Source: Monodelphis domestica (lineage: Eukaryota > Chordata > Mammalia > Didelphimorphia > Didelphidae). From it: a stretch of 64,000 nucleotides of DNA. The first letter of the stretch is position 1. Each line of letters starts with the position of its first letter. Position numbers and translations under genes: made by a program. The stretch is taken from contig NC_077235.1 of NCBI RefSeq assembly GCF_027887165.1, positions 53,610,395 to 53,674,394 of the forward strand, in the 5' to 3' direction. Under the pieces are notes generated by a model. That model was not told the origin of the DNA, made no database searches, and saw only the letters and a list, made by a program, of their open reading frames with translations. Shown piece by piece: positions 31,606 through 42,768 of this stretch.

Positions 31606-33319
31606 AACAACCAAAGACAGAATACAATACCTGGGGCAAGATATTTGCCAAGACATACCCAGGAACTAACATAATCGCAAAACACTTTTTATACAAATAA
31701 AGTTAGATTTAAATAATTAGAAAAATATGAATTATTCATGAGTGGGCAGAGCCAATATACTAAAACGACAATTCTACCTGATCTGCTCATTCAATGCCTT
31801 CCCAATTAAGTTGCCAAAAAATAATTTTATTGAGCTAGAAAAAAAAATGACAAAATTAATTTGGAAGAACAAAAGATCAAGAATATCAAAGGAATTAATG
31901 GGAAAAATATAAAGGAAGGAGGTCTAGCAGGACCAGATCTTAGACTGTATCATTAGGAGGTAATTCTCCAAACCATCTGGTACTGGCTAAGAAATTGAAA
32001 GGTGGATCCATGGAACAGAGTAAACATGCAATACATAATAGCTAATGATTATAATAACTTTGTGTTTGACAAATGTAAAGACCCAAGCTTTTGGGCTAAG
32101 AATTCAATATTTGGTAAAAATTTTTGAAAACACTGGAAAAAAGTCTGGTAGAAACTAGGTATAGACCAATATCTTACACTGTTTACCAAGGTAAGATCAA
32201 AATGAATACATGATCTAGAACAGGGAACATATTACCTATCAGATTTATGGACAAGAAAAGAACTTATAAATTAACAAGAGATAGAGAGGATTCTGAGATT
32301 TAAAATGGATAATTTTGATTATATTAACTTTAAAAGATTTTGTACAAATAAAATCAACATAGCCAAGATTAGAAGGGAATCAGAAAATTGGGAAAAATTT
32401 TTATTTGGAAGAACAAAAGGCCAGGGATATCAAAGGAATTAATGAAAAAAAAATGTTAAGGAAAGAGTCTATCAGTGCCAGAAATTAGATTGTGTCATAA
32501 GGAGGTGATTCTCAAAACTATCTGGTATTGACTTAGAAATTGTAAGGTGGATCAGTGGAACAGAGCAGACATACAACACAAAATTAAAAGTAAATTATTA
32601 CAGTAATATAGTATAAAGACAATTTCTCAGATAAAGATCTCATATCTCAAGTATTGCAAGAACTCTGTCAAATTTATAAGAATCTGAGTCATTCCCCAAT
32701 TGATAAATGATCAAAGGATATGAACAGGAAGTATCTGGATGAAGCCATATATTGCCATGTCTTGCCATATGAAAGATTAGAGAAGAAATGCAAATTAAAA
32801 CAACTCTGAGATCTCATCTCACACCTCTCATATTGGCTGAAATGATAGAAGGGGAAAATGACAAATATCAGAGGGGATGTGGAAAAATGGGGACACTGAT
32901 ATGCTGTTGGAGGAAATAGTCATTTTGGAGAGCAATCTGGAATTATGCCCAGAGTTATAGAACTATGTATATACTCTGTGACCCAGCAATACCACTATTG
33001 GGTCTGGTTCCCAGGTGATCAAGGTAAAAGGGAAAGAACCTATATATTTTAAACTATTTATATTGGCTTTCTCTGTGGTCAAGAACGGGAAACTGAAGGG
33101 ATGTCCATCAACTGGGGAATGGCTAAACCAGTTGTGGTGTATGATTGCGATGGGCTAATACGGTGCCATGAGAAATGATGAATAGGTTAATTTTAGAAAA
33201 AACATGGAAAGACTTGCATGAAATCATGAAGGCTGAAGCAATAACAGGTGCTGAGTGGCAGTACCTGGATTCAATCCCAATCCTCTAATGCCTAATGCAG
33301 TGACCTTTCTGTCAGCCCA

Positions 33320-33565
33320 TACTGCTCTTTGAACGGCAGGACCAGGTGCAATGGGGAGAAGGTGCAAAGATGAATGAAAATTTTGGCTTGGTGTCAGGAA
33401 AGATTTTCCATCGATTAGAATTGTCCAAGAGTGGGATGGACTGCCTGAAGATCGTTGGAAGTCTTTAAGCAAAGGCTAATTTAGGAATTTGTGTGTGGGG
33501 GATTTCCTGTTCAGATACAGGACTCTGAGGTCCCCTCCAGCTGAGGAGATTTGGAGACTCTAACT
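33320..33565 (+). mobile_element. L3/CR1 3' end
   Basis: ttggcttggtgtcaggaaag, gaattgtccaagagtgggat, ggactgcctgaagatcgttg, ggatttcctgttcagataca follow the order of the L3 3' terminal region. Confidence 0.75.
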
Positions 33566-33714
33566 CTGTCTACCCACTTTTGAACTCTAAATTTTACCAT
33601 CCTTTGATTTATTCTGAAGTCAATGCTGAATGAGTGCATGCCCCCTGCTGGCAGAGTTGTGGGACTCTTGTGCCAGACCAAGAAAACAAAGACCAGCCCC
33701 AGAGGGATGAATCA

Positions 33715-34760
33715 ATGAATTAACAAGGGTTCTCTGTGCCAGGCTCTGAGTGAGTCTAAGTTCAAAGCATGAAAGAATCCCTACTCACAAGGGGCTTACA
33801 TTCTAATGGAGGGAACAACAAGTACATGCATAAAGAGATCAAATATAGACAGAGTAGCTCAATATAAGGTGAGAAGGAGATGCATTTCCAGCATGGAGGA
33901 AGACCAGGTTGAAAGCATAGAGATGGGGGATGGAGTGTGGTGTAGAGAGAAGAGAGAAGGCCAATTTGGACAGATTGCAGAGAGTGGGAGGGGAAATAGT
34001 GTCCGACAGGGCCAGAAAGGTAGATGAGGGCCAGTATATGTCCATACTTGTTGATTCACTGATGGCCCGAAGTGGGGAAGAGACTTGAGTATGGGAGGCC
34101 AATTAGGAGGTCATTACAATATTCTAGGCAAGACACGTGAGGGCCACAATTTGGGTTGTAGCTAATGGAGTGAGCACAGAAAAAGGGTGAGCAACATTGT
34201 GGAGGTAGGAGCAGTAAGACATGGTGGCTGAGGAAGGGGGCAAGGATTATGTGATCCTACCTTCAACAGAGTAGGGAATTTTGAAATGAAGTCATGTTTC
34301 AGGAGAAGGAGAATGAGTCCAGTTGTGGATATAGTGAGTATGAGATGTCTCCAAGACATCCAGGTAGAAATTTCTAATTGACATTTGGTGCTGGGTGACG
34401 CTCAGGAGAGAGACAAGGGCTGGATGTATGGATCCAGGAGTCATTTGTATGGAGATGAGAGTAAAATCCATGAAAGCTGATGATTGAGGTTACTAAGTGA
34501 GATAGTTCAGAGAGAAAAGTGAACAGGCCCCAGGACAGAACCCTGGGGTCCCAATATAGTTAGTTGCTGTTAGGCAAATATGAATGATAAGCCAGGGAAG
34601 GAGCCTGAGGACCAGAGGTCAGAAAGATAGGTGGCTTAGGGGAAAGCAGGGGCACAAAAATCCAGAGGGAAAGAATAGTGTATCAAGTAGAGGATGGCCA
34701 TTAGTGTCAAATGCAGAAAATATACTAAGAAGGATTAGGGTCATGATTGTTTCTCCACCC
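33715..34760 (-). mobile_element. L2 LINE, 3' half
   Basis: Reverse orientation. The 3' tail lies at the left (aaggggcttacattctaatg, near 33,790) and ORF2 continues to the right (ccaagacatccaggtagaaa near 34,352; gaaccctggggtcccaatat near 34,540). The frame is lost. Confidence 0.75.
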
Positions 34761-35010
34761 CTCTCCTGGGATGGTTCTGGCCATAAGTGTCTCTACTTCC
34801 TCTCCTGGGCACGAAATGGGTTCCTCAGCCAGCACTTGCAGCTGTTTCTATTCTTTCCACATCTGATCCGAGAAGTTCACATCTGTTGGCTGTAATCCTC
34901 CATCCCTTTACTCATCCCACAAAGTGAAAGGATGGGGGAGCTTGGTGAGAAAGACTTGTAAATCCAAATCTCTGTCAGCCATTTCTCCCTTGAGCTCCCA
35001 TCACACTTCT
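34761..35010. other. Short unique stretch
   Basis: No gene or repeat is recognised between the L2 and the split MIR. Confidence 0.4.
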
Positions 35011-35102
35011 TCTAGACCACTGGCTTTGTAGTCAGAGGGAACTGAGTTCAAATTCTGGTTCTGAGCTGTGTGATCTTGGACAAATCCCTTCTCTTCTCTG
35101 AA
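35011..35102 (+). repeat. MIR, left half, interrupted by a HAL1-like element
   Basis: ggctttgtagtcagagggaa, gagttcaaattctggttctg, gtgtgatcttggacaaatcc, then broken at the ttcctc step. The right half (tttaaaacaagagttggacc) resumes at about 37,220. Confidence 0.75.
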
Positions 35103-35118
35103 CCCACTTCCTCTTTTT

Positions 35119-37206
35119 TACTCCCCACCCCACTCTCCCCACTGGTTTTTCCCTTCTCACTTTCCCTGTAGGTAAGATAGAATTCAGTACCCCAATGGAT
35201 ATAGATGCTCTTCCCTCTCAGAATTGATTTCACTGAGAGTAAGGTTTAAGCATTACCTGTTAGCACTTTCTTCCTCTCCTTATAATAGTATTCTTCCCCT
35301 CTCCTTCCCATGTGCCTCTTTGTGTCATATAGATTATCCTATTTATCTTATTCCTTCAAGTTTCCCTTGGTGTCATCTTCTATTCCCCCCTCCCTTTTTC
35401 TTTTTTGCATATCATCTTAGACCATTTATTACCCAAGTCTCTACCTGTGAATAATTCTTCTAATTACTATAATAGTGAATATAATTTTTGAGAGTTACAA
35501 ATAACATGTTCCATGTATTAATATAAACAATTTGATCTTATTGAAGCCCTTAAAGAAGAAAATTTAAATTAAAAAACATTTTCCCTTTCCCCTCTCTTAT
35601 TTACCTTTTCATGTCTCTCTTGATTTTTGTGTTTGGATATCAAATTTTCCACTTAGTTCTGGTCTTTTCTTTACAAATACTTGGAAATCTTATGTTTTGT
35701 TGAATGCCTATACTTTCCCCTGGAAGTATATAGTCAGTTTTGATGAGTAGGTGATCCTTGGTTGAAAACCCAGTTCTCTTGCCTTTCTGAATATCATATT
35801 CCAAGCCTTTTGGTCCTTTAGTGTGAAAGCTGCCAGATCTTGTGTAATCCTGATTGGTGCTCCTTGATATCTGAATTGTCTCTTTTTGACTTCTTGTAAA
35901 ATTTTCTCCTTAGCTTGGAAGCTCTTGAATTTGGCAATTACATTCCTGGGGGTTGTCTTTTGAGGATTTAGTATAGGGGGTGTTCTATGAACTCTTTCAA
36001 TGTCTATTTTGTCCCCTTGTTCAAGAACATCAGGGCAGCTTTCTTGAATAATTTCTTGTAGTATGATGTCAACATTTCTGTTTATTTCTGGGTTTTCAGG
36101 TAGACCAATGATTCTCAAATTGTCTCTTTGAGACCAGTTTTCCTGATCTATCATCTTCTCAGTGAGATATTTCATGTTTCCTTCTATTTTGTCAGTTTTT
36201 TGACTTTGCTTTATTAATTCTTTCTGTTTTGAAAGATCGTTGGCTTTCAATTGCCTAATTCTGGTCTTTAAGGACTGGTTTTCTGCTATAATATTTTGAT
36301 TTTCCTTTTCAGTTTGGTCTATCCTGATTTTGGTGACTTCCAGCTGTTTCTCCAATTGGGAGTTCCTGTCCTTTAAACTGTTACTTTCTTTTTGAACTAT
36401 TTCCCACTTTTCTTGCCAAAATCCTTCCATCTTTTTGATAAGTTCCGATTTAAATTTTTCAAGAGCTTGTGGTCAATTTCCATTTTGGGGGAAGGTTTGG
36501 ATGTATTTATTTGTATGTCCTATTCTGCTATTTCCTCTGTAGTCTGGATTTTTCCTCCATAAAAATTATCCAGGGTCAATACCTTCTTCTTGTTTTTCTT
36601 GGTGTTGGGAAGTTGTTTTTCCTGGGTGTTTTTTGCCATCACTATGGTGGTTTTTCCTTCCCTTTCCAGTCAGAAGTCTGAGTGAGGAGGGCAGGCTCTC
36701 TGTTTATGGAGCAAAGGAGCATGATTTTTGCCTGAGACCACCTCTTGAGTCTTTGGAGCTTTTACTGTTTACTGCCCTTCTTCATGCTATCTCCAAAGGG
36801 GCGCCCAAGGCCTGCACTCTTTAGCTGCTGGGGTCTCAAGTCTAGCTGCTCTCAGGGTTAGGTCTTTGGTGGTCTTAGTCAGCTTCCAAGGATCTAGAGG
36901 TGCCCCTTGATTGCTCTAGAGGTGCCCCTCACTCACTTACTGATTCTAGCACACTGGCTCTTACTCTGGCTCCGTAGGTGGGGTGGGGGAGGGTTGATCA
37001 GCTTGTGTTTTGGTAGAAGATTTTTCATCCCCTTATAGTGTGGAAATGCCCAAGTCCCACATATCTTCAATGCTGCACCCTACTGTAGAGTTCCTTTGTT
37101 CATATGAATTTGGTTTTTTTGGCCTTTTGAAGTAGTCTTTATTGGTAGGTGGTGAGGAGAGGAAGAGTCCTGTGTCTACACTGCCGCCATGTTTACCAGG
37201 ATGTTC
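35119..37206 (-). mobile_element. ORF1-only L1-type element (HAL1-like)
   Basis: On the minus strand: 5'UTR (about 37,206-36,640, starting near an acatggcggcagtg block), ORF1 (36,639 to about 35,600), then sequence matching the inter-ORF spacer of the full L1 at 42.8-43.5 kb. It ends at about 35,119 in a short A-run, with no ORF2. Imperfect duplications cccacttcctctttttta (35,103-35,120) and cccacatcctcttcttta (37,207-37,224) flank it inside a MIR. An ORF1-only unit with its own insertion signature fits the HAL1 class (half-L1). The alternative is a one-off L1 transcript polyadenylated early. Confidence 0.75.
35600..36639 (-). pseudogene. L1/HAL1 ORF1 (RNA-binding chaperone), broken
   Basis: The start codon is at 36,639 (MAKNTQEKQLPNTKKNKKK), a lysine-rich N-terminus unlike that of the 43.5-kb ORF1. 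An in-frame stop follows EEIAE after about 39 residues. A second open stretch (240 residues from 36,430) holds a heptad-rich coiled coil (KDRNSQLEKQLEV, IAENQSLKTRIRQLKAND), then the RRM core (RDNLRIIGLPENPE), TTPRNVIAKFKS and the C-terminal domain (KARELGFQPRITYSSKLTI). It ends in a stop just after YFQGKV, where the 43.5-kb ORF1 goes on for about 37 residues. Known role: L1 ORF1p forms trimers, binds its RNA and acts as a nucleic-acid chaperone. Confidence 0.8.
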
Positions 37207-37219
37207 CCCACATCCTCTT

Positions 37220-37275
37220 CTTTAAAACAAGAGTTGGACCAGATGATCTCTCTCCTAAGACCTCTTCCAGCAATA
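37220..37275 (+). repeat. MIR, right half
   Basis: Completes the MIR broken at 35,102: aaacaagagttggaccagat, gatctctctcctaagacctc, ttccagc. Confidence 0.7.
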
Positions 37276-37395
37276 GAATGTAAGTTCTTTGAGGGAAAGG
37301 ACTGTTTTCTTTTTCTTTGTATTCCCATCATCTAGCTCAATACCTGGCACACAGTAGACAATTAAAACTTTGTTGAGAAACTGATTGAGGTCTTT
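37268..37395 (+). repeat. L2 3' tail
   Basis: aatgtaagttctttgaggga, aaggactgttttctttttct, ctggcacacagtagacaatt. Confidence 0.75.
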
Positions 37396-37429
37396 GCTCC
37401 CATGATCTCCATCTGAACGGGAATGTGGC

Positions 37430-37605
37430 ACAGCAGGGTACAGGATGAGCACTGAATCTGGGGTCTGAGGACTTGGGTATGAGTCTTGGATCTGCCACCA
37501 TGAGACTTTAATTTTCCCAGGCCTCAGTTTTCTCTTGTGTAAAATCTAGATGTTGGACTAGATGACCCCAAAGATACTCTCCAGCCTAAATCAATGCTGT
37601 CCCAG
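37430..37605 (+). repeat. MIR SINE
   Basis: cagggtacaggatgagcact, tctggggtctgaggacttgg, ttttcccaggcctcagtttt, ttggactagatgacccca. Confidence 0.7.
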
Positions 37606-37624
37606 CCTTTTCCTTAACCTGCTC

Positions 37625-38135
37625 CCCAGTTCCCTGTCTCCCTTAGGATGACAGCCAAGATTACTCTGGGCAGTGACATGGAGTTGGGAATACTGGGCAC
37701 CAAGTGGGCAGAGGCTGTTTGGGGTACTGGAACCAGTCTGTTTTGGCATCAGCACATTCCTGGGAAGACAATCAAGATGGCATCGAGGTTCCAAAGATTT
37801 TCCCATGTCCTCAACCCCTACACCCCACCAGATGTCAAGACCTGTCTTTCTATCCCCCTAAATATGGCTTCCCTTTATCCCTTTCTTTCTATTGCTACTG
37901 CCCCGACTCTAGTTCAGACAGCCACCACCTCTTGTCTGGTCTACTGTGAGCCTCCTAACTGGTCTCCCCATCTCTAGTCTTCCACCTTTCCAACTTAACC
38001 TCTGTTCACATAGCCCTCCCAAGTTACAGATCTGACCATGTGCTTTCCTTCTGCTCTAAAACATTCAGAGGTTCTTTGTTGTCTCTTGGATCAAATGACA
38101 CAATGCCTGCAAGGTGCTTCCGGAAACTTAAGTAG
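37625..38135 (+). mobile_element. L2 LINE, ORF2 fragment
   Basis: tctattgctactgccccgac, gtctggtctactgtgagcct, agatctgaccatgtgctttc, ttgtctcttggatcaaatga: L2 ORF2 blocks in order, with a broken frame. Confidence 0.7.
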
Positions 38136-38384
38136 ACATTGAGACACCACTTGTTACCCACGGGGTGTCCTAGAGACAATTTGACTGGGAGCCAATTGTT
38201 AAATGTTCCGTGTGAACATTTATATCTGAAAATCAGCAAAAGCTACACATTAGGGTCTGATTGATTGTTTTGTTGACTGTCTAGACTGAAGAAAGCAACA
38301 GAGAAAATGTTAAAAATGCAGATTCAACTTCAAAGTGTGCCCAATGGACATTTGTTTTCCTCAGAGAACTGATTGTTTCATATT
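38136..38384. other. Unassigned AT-rich DNA left of the L1
   Basis: No recognised repeat. The bases tgccaacacaatctt that end it (38,385-38,399) are one copy of the L1 target duplication. Confidence 0.4.
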
Positions 38385-38399
38385 TGCCAACACAATCTT
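38385..38399 (+). repeat. Left target-site duplication of the L1
   Basis: tgccaacacaatctt, repeated exactly at 45,912-45,926. It lies directly before the T-run that is the reversed poly(A) tail. Confidence 0.92.
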
Positions 38400-38409
38400 T
38401 TTTTTTTTT

Positions 38410-38610
38410 AATCAGCAAACTGAAAAAGTTTGAAATATGTTTAATGTGCAACATTTGTGGACCTCCCACTTCTGTAAAGCTTTAGTGTGGGAATGCCTCT
38501 TTGAATCTCTTCTTTTGAACCAGGATTACTCTCCATAATTTTGCAACATTCATTTTTTATGGTTGTTCTTTCCATTTACATTGTTGCTATCATTGTGTGT
38601 TGTATTTAAA
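38410..38610 (-). mobile_element. Extra 3' segment carried by the L1 (3' transduction candidate)
   Basis: This lies beyond the L1's own A9 run (38,611-38,619) and before the terminal A-run (38,398-38,409), inside the target duplications. The minus strand reads as a retroposon-like tail (gaatgttgcaaaattatgga, aagaagagattcaaagaggc, tgggaggtccacaaatg). It fits read-through of the L1 poly(A) signal into flanking DNA at a former site. The truncated L1 at 4,956 lacks this sequence. Confidence 0.6.
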
Positions 38611-38959
38611 TTTTTTTTTAATTTTATAGTATTTTATTTGATCATTTCCATGCATTTTTCATTAAAGACAAAGATCATTTTCTTTTCCTCCCTCCCACCC
38701 CCCATGGCCGACGCATAATTCCACTGGTACCATATGTGTTCTTGACTCGAACCCATTGTCATGTTGTTAGGATTTGCATCAGAGTGTTCGCTCAGAGTCT
38801 TTCCTCTGTCATGTCCCCTCAGCCATTGTAGTCAGGCAGTTGCTTTTCCTCGGTGTTTTTACTCCCACAGTTTGTCCTCTGCTTATGGATAGTGTTTTTT
38901 TCTCCTGGATCCCTGAAAGTTGTTCAGGGACATTACACCGCTACTAATGGAGAAGTCCA

Positions 38960-41900
38960 TTACGTTCGATTATACCACAGTGTATTAGTCTCTGTGTGCA
39001 ATGTTCTCCTGGTTCTGCTCCTCTCGCTCTGCATCACTTCCTGGAGGTTGTTCCAGACTCCATGGAACTCCTCCACTTTATTATTCCTTTGAGCACAATA
39101 GTATTCCATCACCAACATATACCACAGTTTGTTCAGCCATTCCCCAATTGATGGGCATCCCCTCATTTTCCAATTTTTGGCTACCACAAAGAGCACAGCT
39201 ATGAATATTCTTGTACAAGTCTATTTCCTTATTATCTCTTTGGGGTACAAACCCAGCAGTGCTATGGCTGGATCAAAGGGCAGACATTCTTTTGTCGCCC
39301 TTTGGGCATAGTTCCAAATTGCCCTCCAGAATGGCTGGATCAGTTCACAACTCCACCAGCAATGAATTAATGTCCCTACTTTGCCACATCCCCTCCAGCA
39401 TTCATTACTTTCCTTTGCTGTTATGTTAGCCAATCTGCTAGGTGTGAGGTGATACCTCAGAGTTGTTTTGATTTGCATCTCTCTGATTATAAGAGATGTG
39501 GAGCACTTCTTCATGTGCTTATTAATAGTTTTGATTTCTTTATCTGAAAACTGCCTATCCATGTCCCTTGCCCATTTATCAATTGGGGAATGGCTTGATT
39601 TTTTGTACAATTGATTTAGCTCTTTATAAATTTGAGTAATTAAACCTTTGTCAGAGGTTTTTATGAAGATTTTTTCCCAATTTGTTGTTTTCCTTCTGAT
39701 TTTAGTTACATTGGTTTTGTTTGTACAAAAGCCTTTTAATTTGATGTAGTCGAAATTATTTATTTTACATTTTGTGACTCTTTCTATGTCTTGCTTGGTT
39801 TTAAAGTCTTTCCCTTCCCAAAGGTCTGACATGTATACTATTCTGTGTTTACCCAATTTACTTATGGTTTCCTTCTTTATGTTTAAGTCTTTCACCCATT
39901 TTGAATTTATCTTGGTGTAGGGTGTCAGGTGTTGATCAATTCCTAATCTCTCCCACACTGTCTTCCAATTTTCCCAGCAGTTCTTATCGAATAGTGGATT
40001 TTTGTCCCAAGACCTGGGATCTTTAGGTTTATCATATACTATCTGGCTGAGGTCACTTGCCCCCAGTCTATTCCACTGATCCTCCTTTCTGTCTCTTAGC
40101 CAGTACCAAATTGTTTTGATGACTGCTGCTTTGTAATATAGTTTGAGGTCAGGGACTGCTAGGCCCCCCTCATTAGTGTTTTTTTTTTCATTATTTCCCT
40201 GGATATCCTTGATCTTTTGTTATTCGAAATGAACTTTGTTATGGTTTTTTCCAAATCAGTAAAGAAATTTTTTGGGAGTTCCATGGGTATGGCACTAAAT
40301 AGATAAATAAGTTTGGGTAGGATGGTCATTTTTATTATATTGGCTCGTCCTACCCATGAGCAGTTAATGTTTTTCCAATTGCTCAAGTCTAGTTTTAGTT
40401 GTGTGGCGAGTGTTTTGTAGTTGTGTTCATATAGTTCCTGTGTTTCTCTCGGGAGGTAGATTCCTAGGTATTTTATTTTGTCTAAGGTGATTTTGAATGG
40501 GATTTCTCTTTCTAGTTTTTGCTGCTGAGCTGTGTTGGAGATATATAGAAAAGCTGATGACTTATGTGGGTTTATTTTGTATCCTGCAACTTTGCTAAAG
40601 TTGTTGATTATTTCAATTAGCTTTTTGGTTGAATCTCTAGGATTCTTTAAGTAGACCATCATGTCATCTGCAAAGAGTGATAACTTGGTCTCCTCCTTGC
40701 CTATTTTGATGCCTTCAATTTCTTTTTCTTCTCTAATTGCTACTGCTAGTGTTTCTAGTACGATGTCAAATAATAGAGGTGATAATGGGCATCCTTGTTT
40801 CACGCCTGATCTTATTGGGAATGCATCTAGTTTATCCCCATTGCAAATGATATTAGCTGATGGTTTTAGATATATACTGTTTATTATTTTTAGGAATGAC
40901 CCTTCTATTCCTATGCTTTCTAGTGTTTTTAATAGGAATGAGTGTTGTATTTTATCAAAGGCTTTTTCTGCGTCTATTGAGATAATCATGTGGTTCTTGT
41001 TGGTTTGCTTGTTGATGTGGTCAATTATGTGGATGGTTTTCCTAATATTGAACCAGCCCTGCATCCCTGGTATAAATCCTACTTGATCATGGTGGATGAC
41101 CCTTCTGATCACTTGCTGAAGTCTTTTTGCTAGTATCCTATTTAAGATTTTTGCATCTATATTCATTAGGGAGATTGGTCTATAGTTTTCTTTCTCTGTT
41201 TTTGACCTGCCTGGTTTTGGAATCAGTACCATGTTTGTGTCATAAAAGGAGTTTGGTAGAACTCCCTCTTTGCTTATTATGTCAAATAGTTTGTATAGTA
41301 TTGGGATTAACTGTTCTCTGAATGTTTGATAGAATTCACTGGTGAATCCATCAGGCCCTGGGGATTTTTTCTTAGGGAGTTCTTTGATGGCCTGTTGGAT
41401 TTCATTTTCTGATATGGGATTATTTAAGAATTCTATTTCCTCTTCTGTTAGTCTAGGCAGTTTGTATTTTTGTATATATTCATCCATATGACTTAAATTG
41501 GTATATTTATTGCCATATAAGTGAGCAAAGTAATTTTTAACGATTGCCTTAATTTCCTCTTCCTCAGAGGTGATGTCCCCCTTTTCATCTTTGATGCTGT
41601 TAATTTGCTTTTCTTCCTTCCTTTTTTTAATTAGATTGACCAGTACTTTGTCTATTTTGTTTGTTTTTTCAAAGTACCAGCTTCTTGTCTTATTTATTAA
41701 ATCAATAGTCCTATCACTTTCAATTTTATTAATTTCTCCCTTAATTTTTAGGATTTCTAGTTTGGTTTTCTGCTGGGGGTTTTTAATTTGGTCACTTTCG
41801 AGTTTTTTTATTTGCATTTCCAATTGATTGATCTCTGCTCTCCCTAGTTTGTTAATATATGCACTCAGGGATATGAATTTACCTCTGATTACCACTTTGG

Positions 41901-42768
41901 CTGCATCCCAAAAGGTTTGAAAGGATGTCTCGCCATTGTCATTTTCCTCGATGAAATTATTAATTGTTTCTATGATTTCTTCTCTAACTAAATGATTTTG
42001 GAGTATCATATTGTTTAGTTTCCAATTAGTTTTTGATTTGGTTTTCCATGTACCATTACTGATCGTTATTTTTATTGCCTTGTGGTCTGAAAAGGCTGCA
42101 TTTATTATTTCTGCTTTTCTGCATTTGTGTGCCATGTTTCTGTGACCTAATGTATGGTCAATCTTTGTGAATGTGCCATGTGGTGCTGAGAAGAAGGTGT
42201 ATTCCTTTTTATCCCTATTTATTTTTCTCCATATGTCTATTAATTCTAATTTTTCCAAGATTTCGTTCACTTCTTTTACCTCTTTCTTATTTATTTTTTG
42301 ATTTGATTTATCTAAATTTGATAATGGTTGGTTCAAGTCTCCCACTAATATGGTTTTACTGTCTATTTCTTCCTTCAATTCTCCTAGTTTCTCCATTAGA
42401 AATTTGGGTGCTATATTATTTGGTGCATATATGTTGATTAGTGATATTTCCTCATTATCTAAAGTCCCTTTTAACAAAATATAATTACCTTCCCTATCCC
42501 TTTTGATCAGGTCTATTTTTGCTTTGGCTTTATCAGATATCATGATTGCCACTCCTGCCTTCTTTCTGTCAGTTGAGGCCCAGAAGGTCTTACTCCATCC
42601 TTTAATTCTGACCTTGTGGGTGTCTACCCGCCTCATGTGTGTTTCTTGGAGACAACATATGGTAGGGTTTTGGATTCTAATCCATTCTTCTATTCGTCTA
42701 CGTTTTATGGGTGAGTTCATCCCATTCACGTTCAATGTTATGACTGTCACTTGTGGACTCCCTGGCAT
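38960..42768 (-). pseudogene. L1 ORF2 (endonuclease and reverse transcriptase), nearly open
   Basis: About 1,269 codons (human L1 ORF2p 1,275). The first 866 or so are open from [17 protein letters not shown]. Endonuclease residues are visible: QETH (E42), GDLN (D144), SDH (D228, H229). RT motifs: SIDAEKAFD (D599), [13 protein letters not shown] (655-667) and FADD (D701, D702). A frame shift falls in a ten-T run (40,179-40,188 on +). The frame then continues 39,958-39,224 with the C-terminal Cys/His segment [14 protein letters not shown], a TAG at 39,223-39,221 (complement), and on to 38,960. Both catalytic domains are therefore intact, and damage is limited to the C-terminal third. Known role: nicks target DNA and primes reverse transcription there. 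Confidence 0.92.

Larger units (their letters stand above)
28365..33240 (+). mobile_element. Old L1, near full length but heavily decayed
   Basis: Parts in order on the + strand: a GC-richer 5'UTR (about 28,365-28,850), an ORF1 remnant (RDNLRIVGLPES-like frame near 29,100-29,200), a long inter-ORF spacer, and the first bases of ORF2 (tagtaatcataattctgaat near 29,825). A gap of about 1.4-1.5 kb follows, covering the endonuclease to early RT. An ERV LTR sits at the junction (29,877-30,482). ORF2 resumes at about 30,487 with the RT domain (I-P-K-L-G, then [14 protein letters not shown] near 30,750, then a V-K-Q-G-C-P-L-S block near 30,930), then the C-terminus. A truncated L1 tail is inserted at 31,255-31,605. 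Near 32,400 the element repeats a segment already seen at 31,855. Frames are broken many times. Confidence 0.85.
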
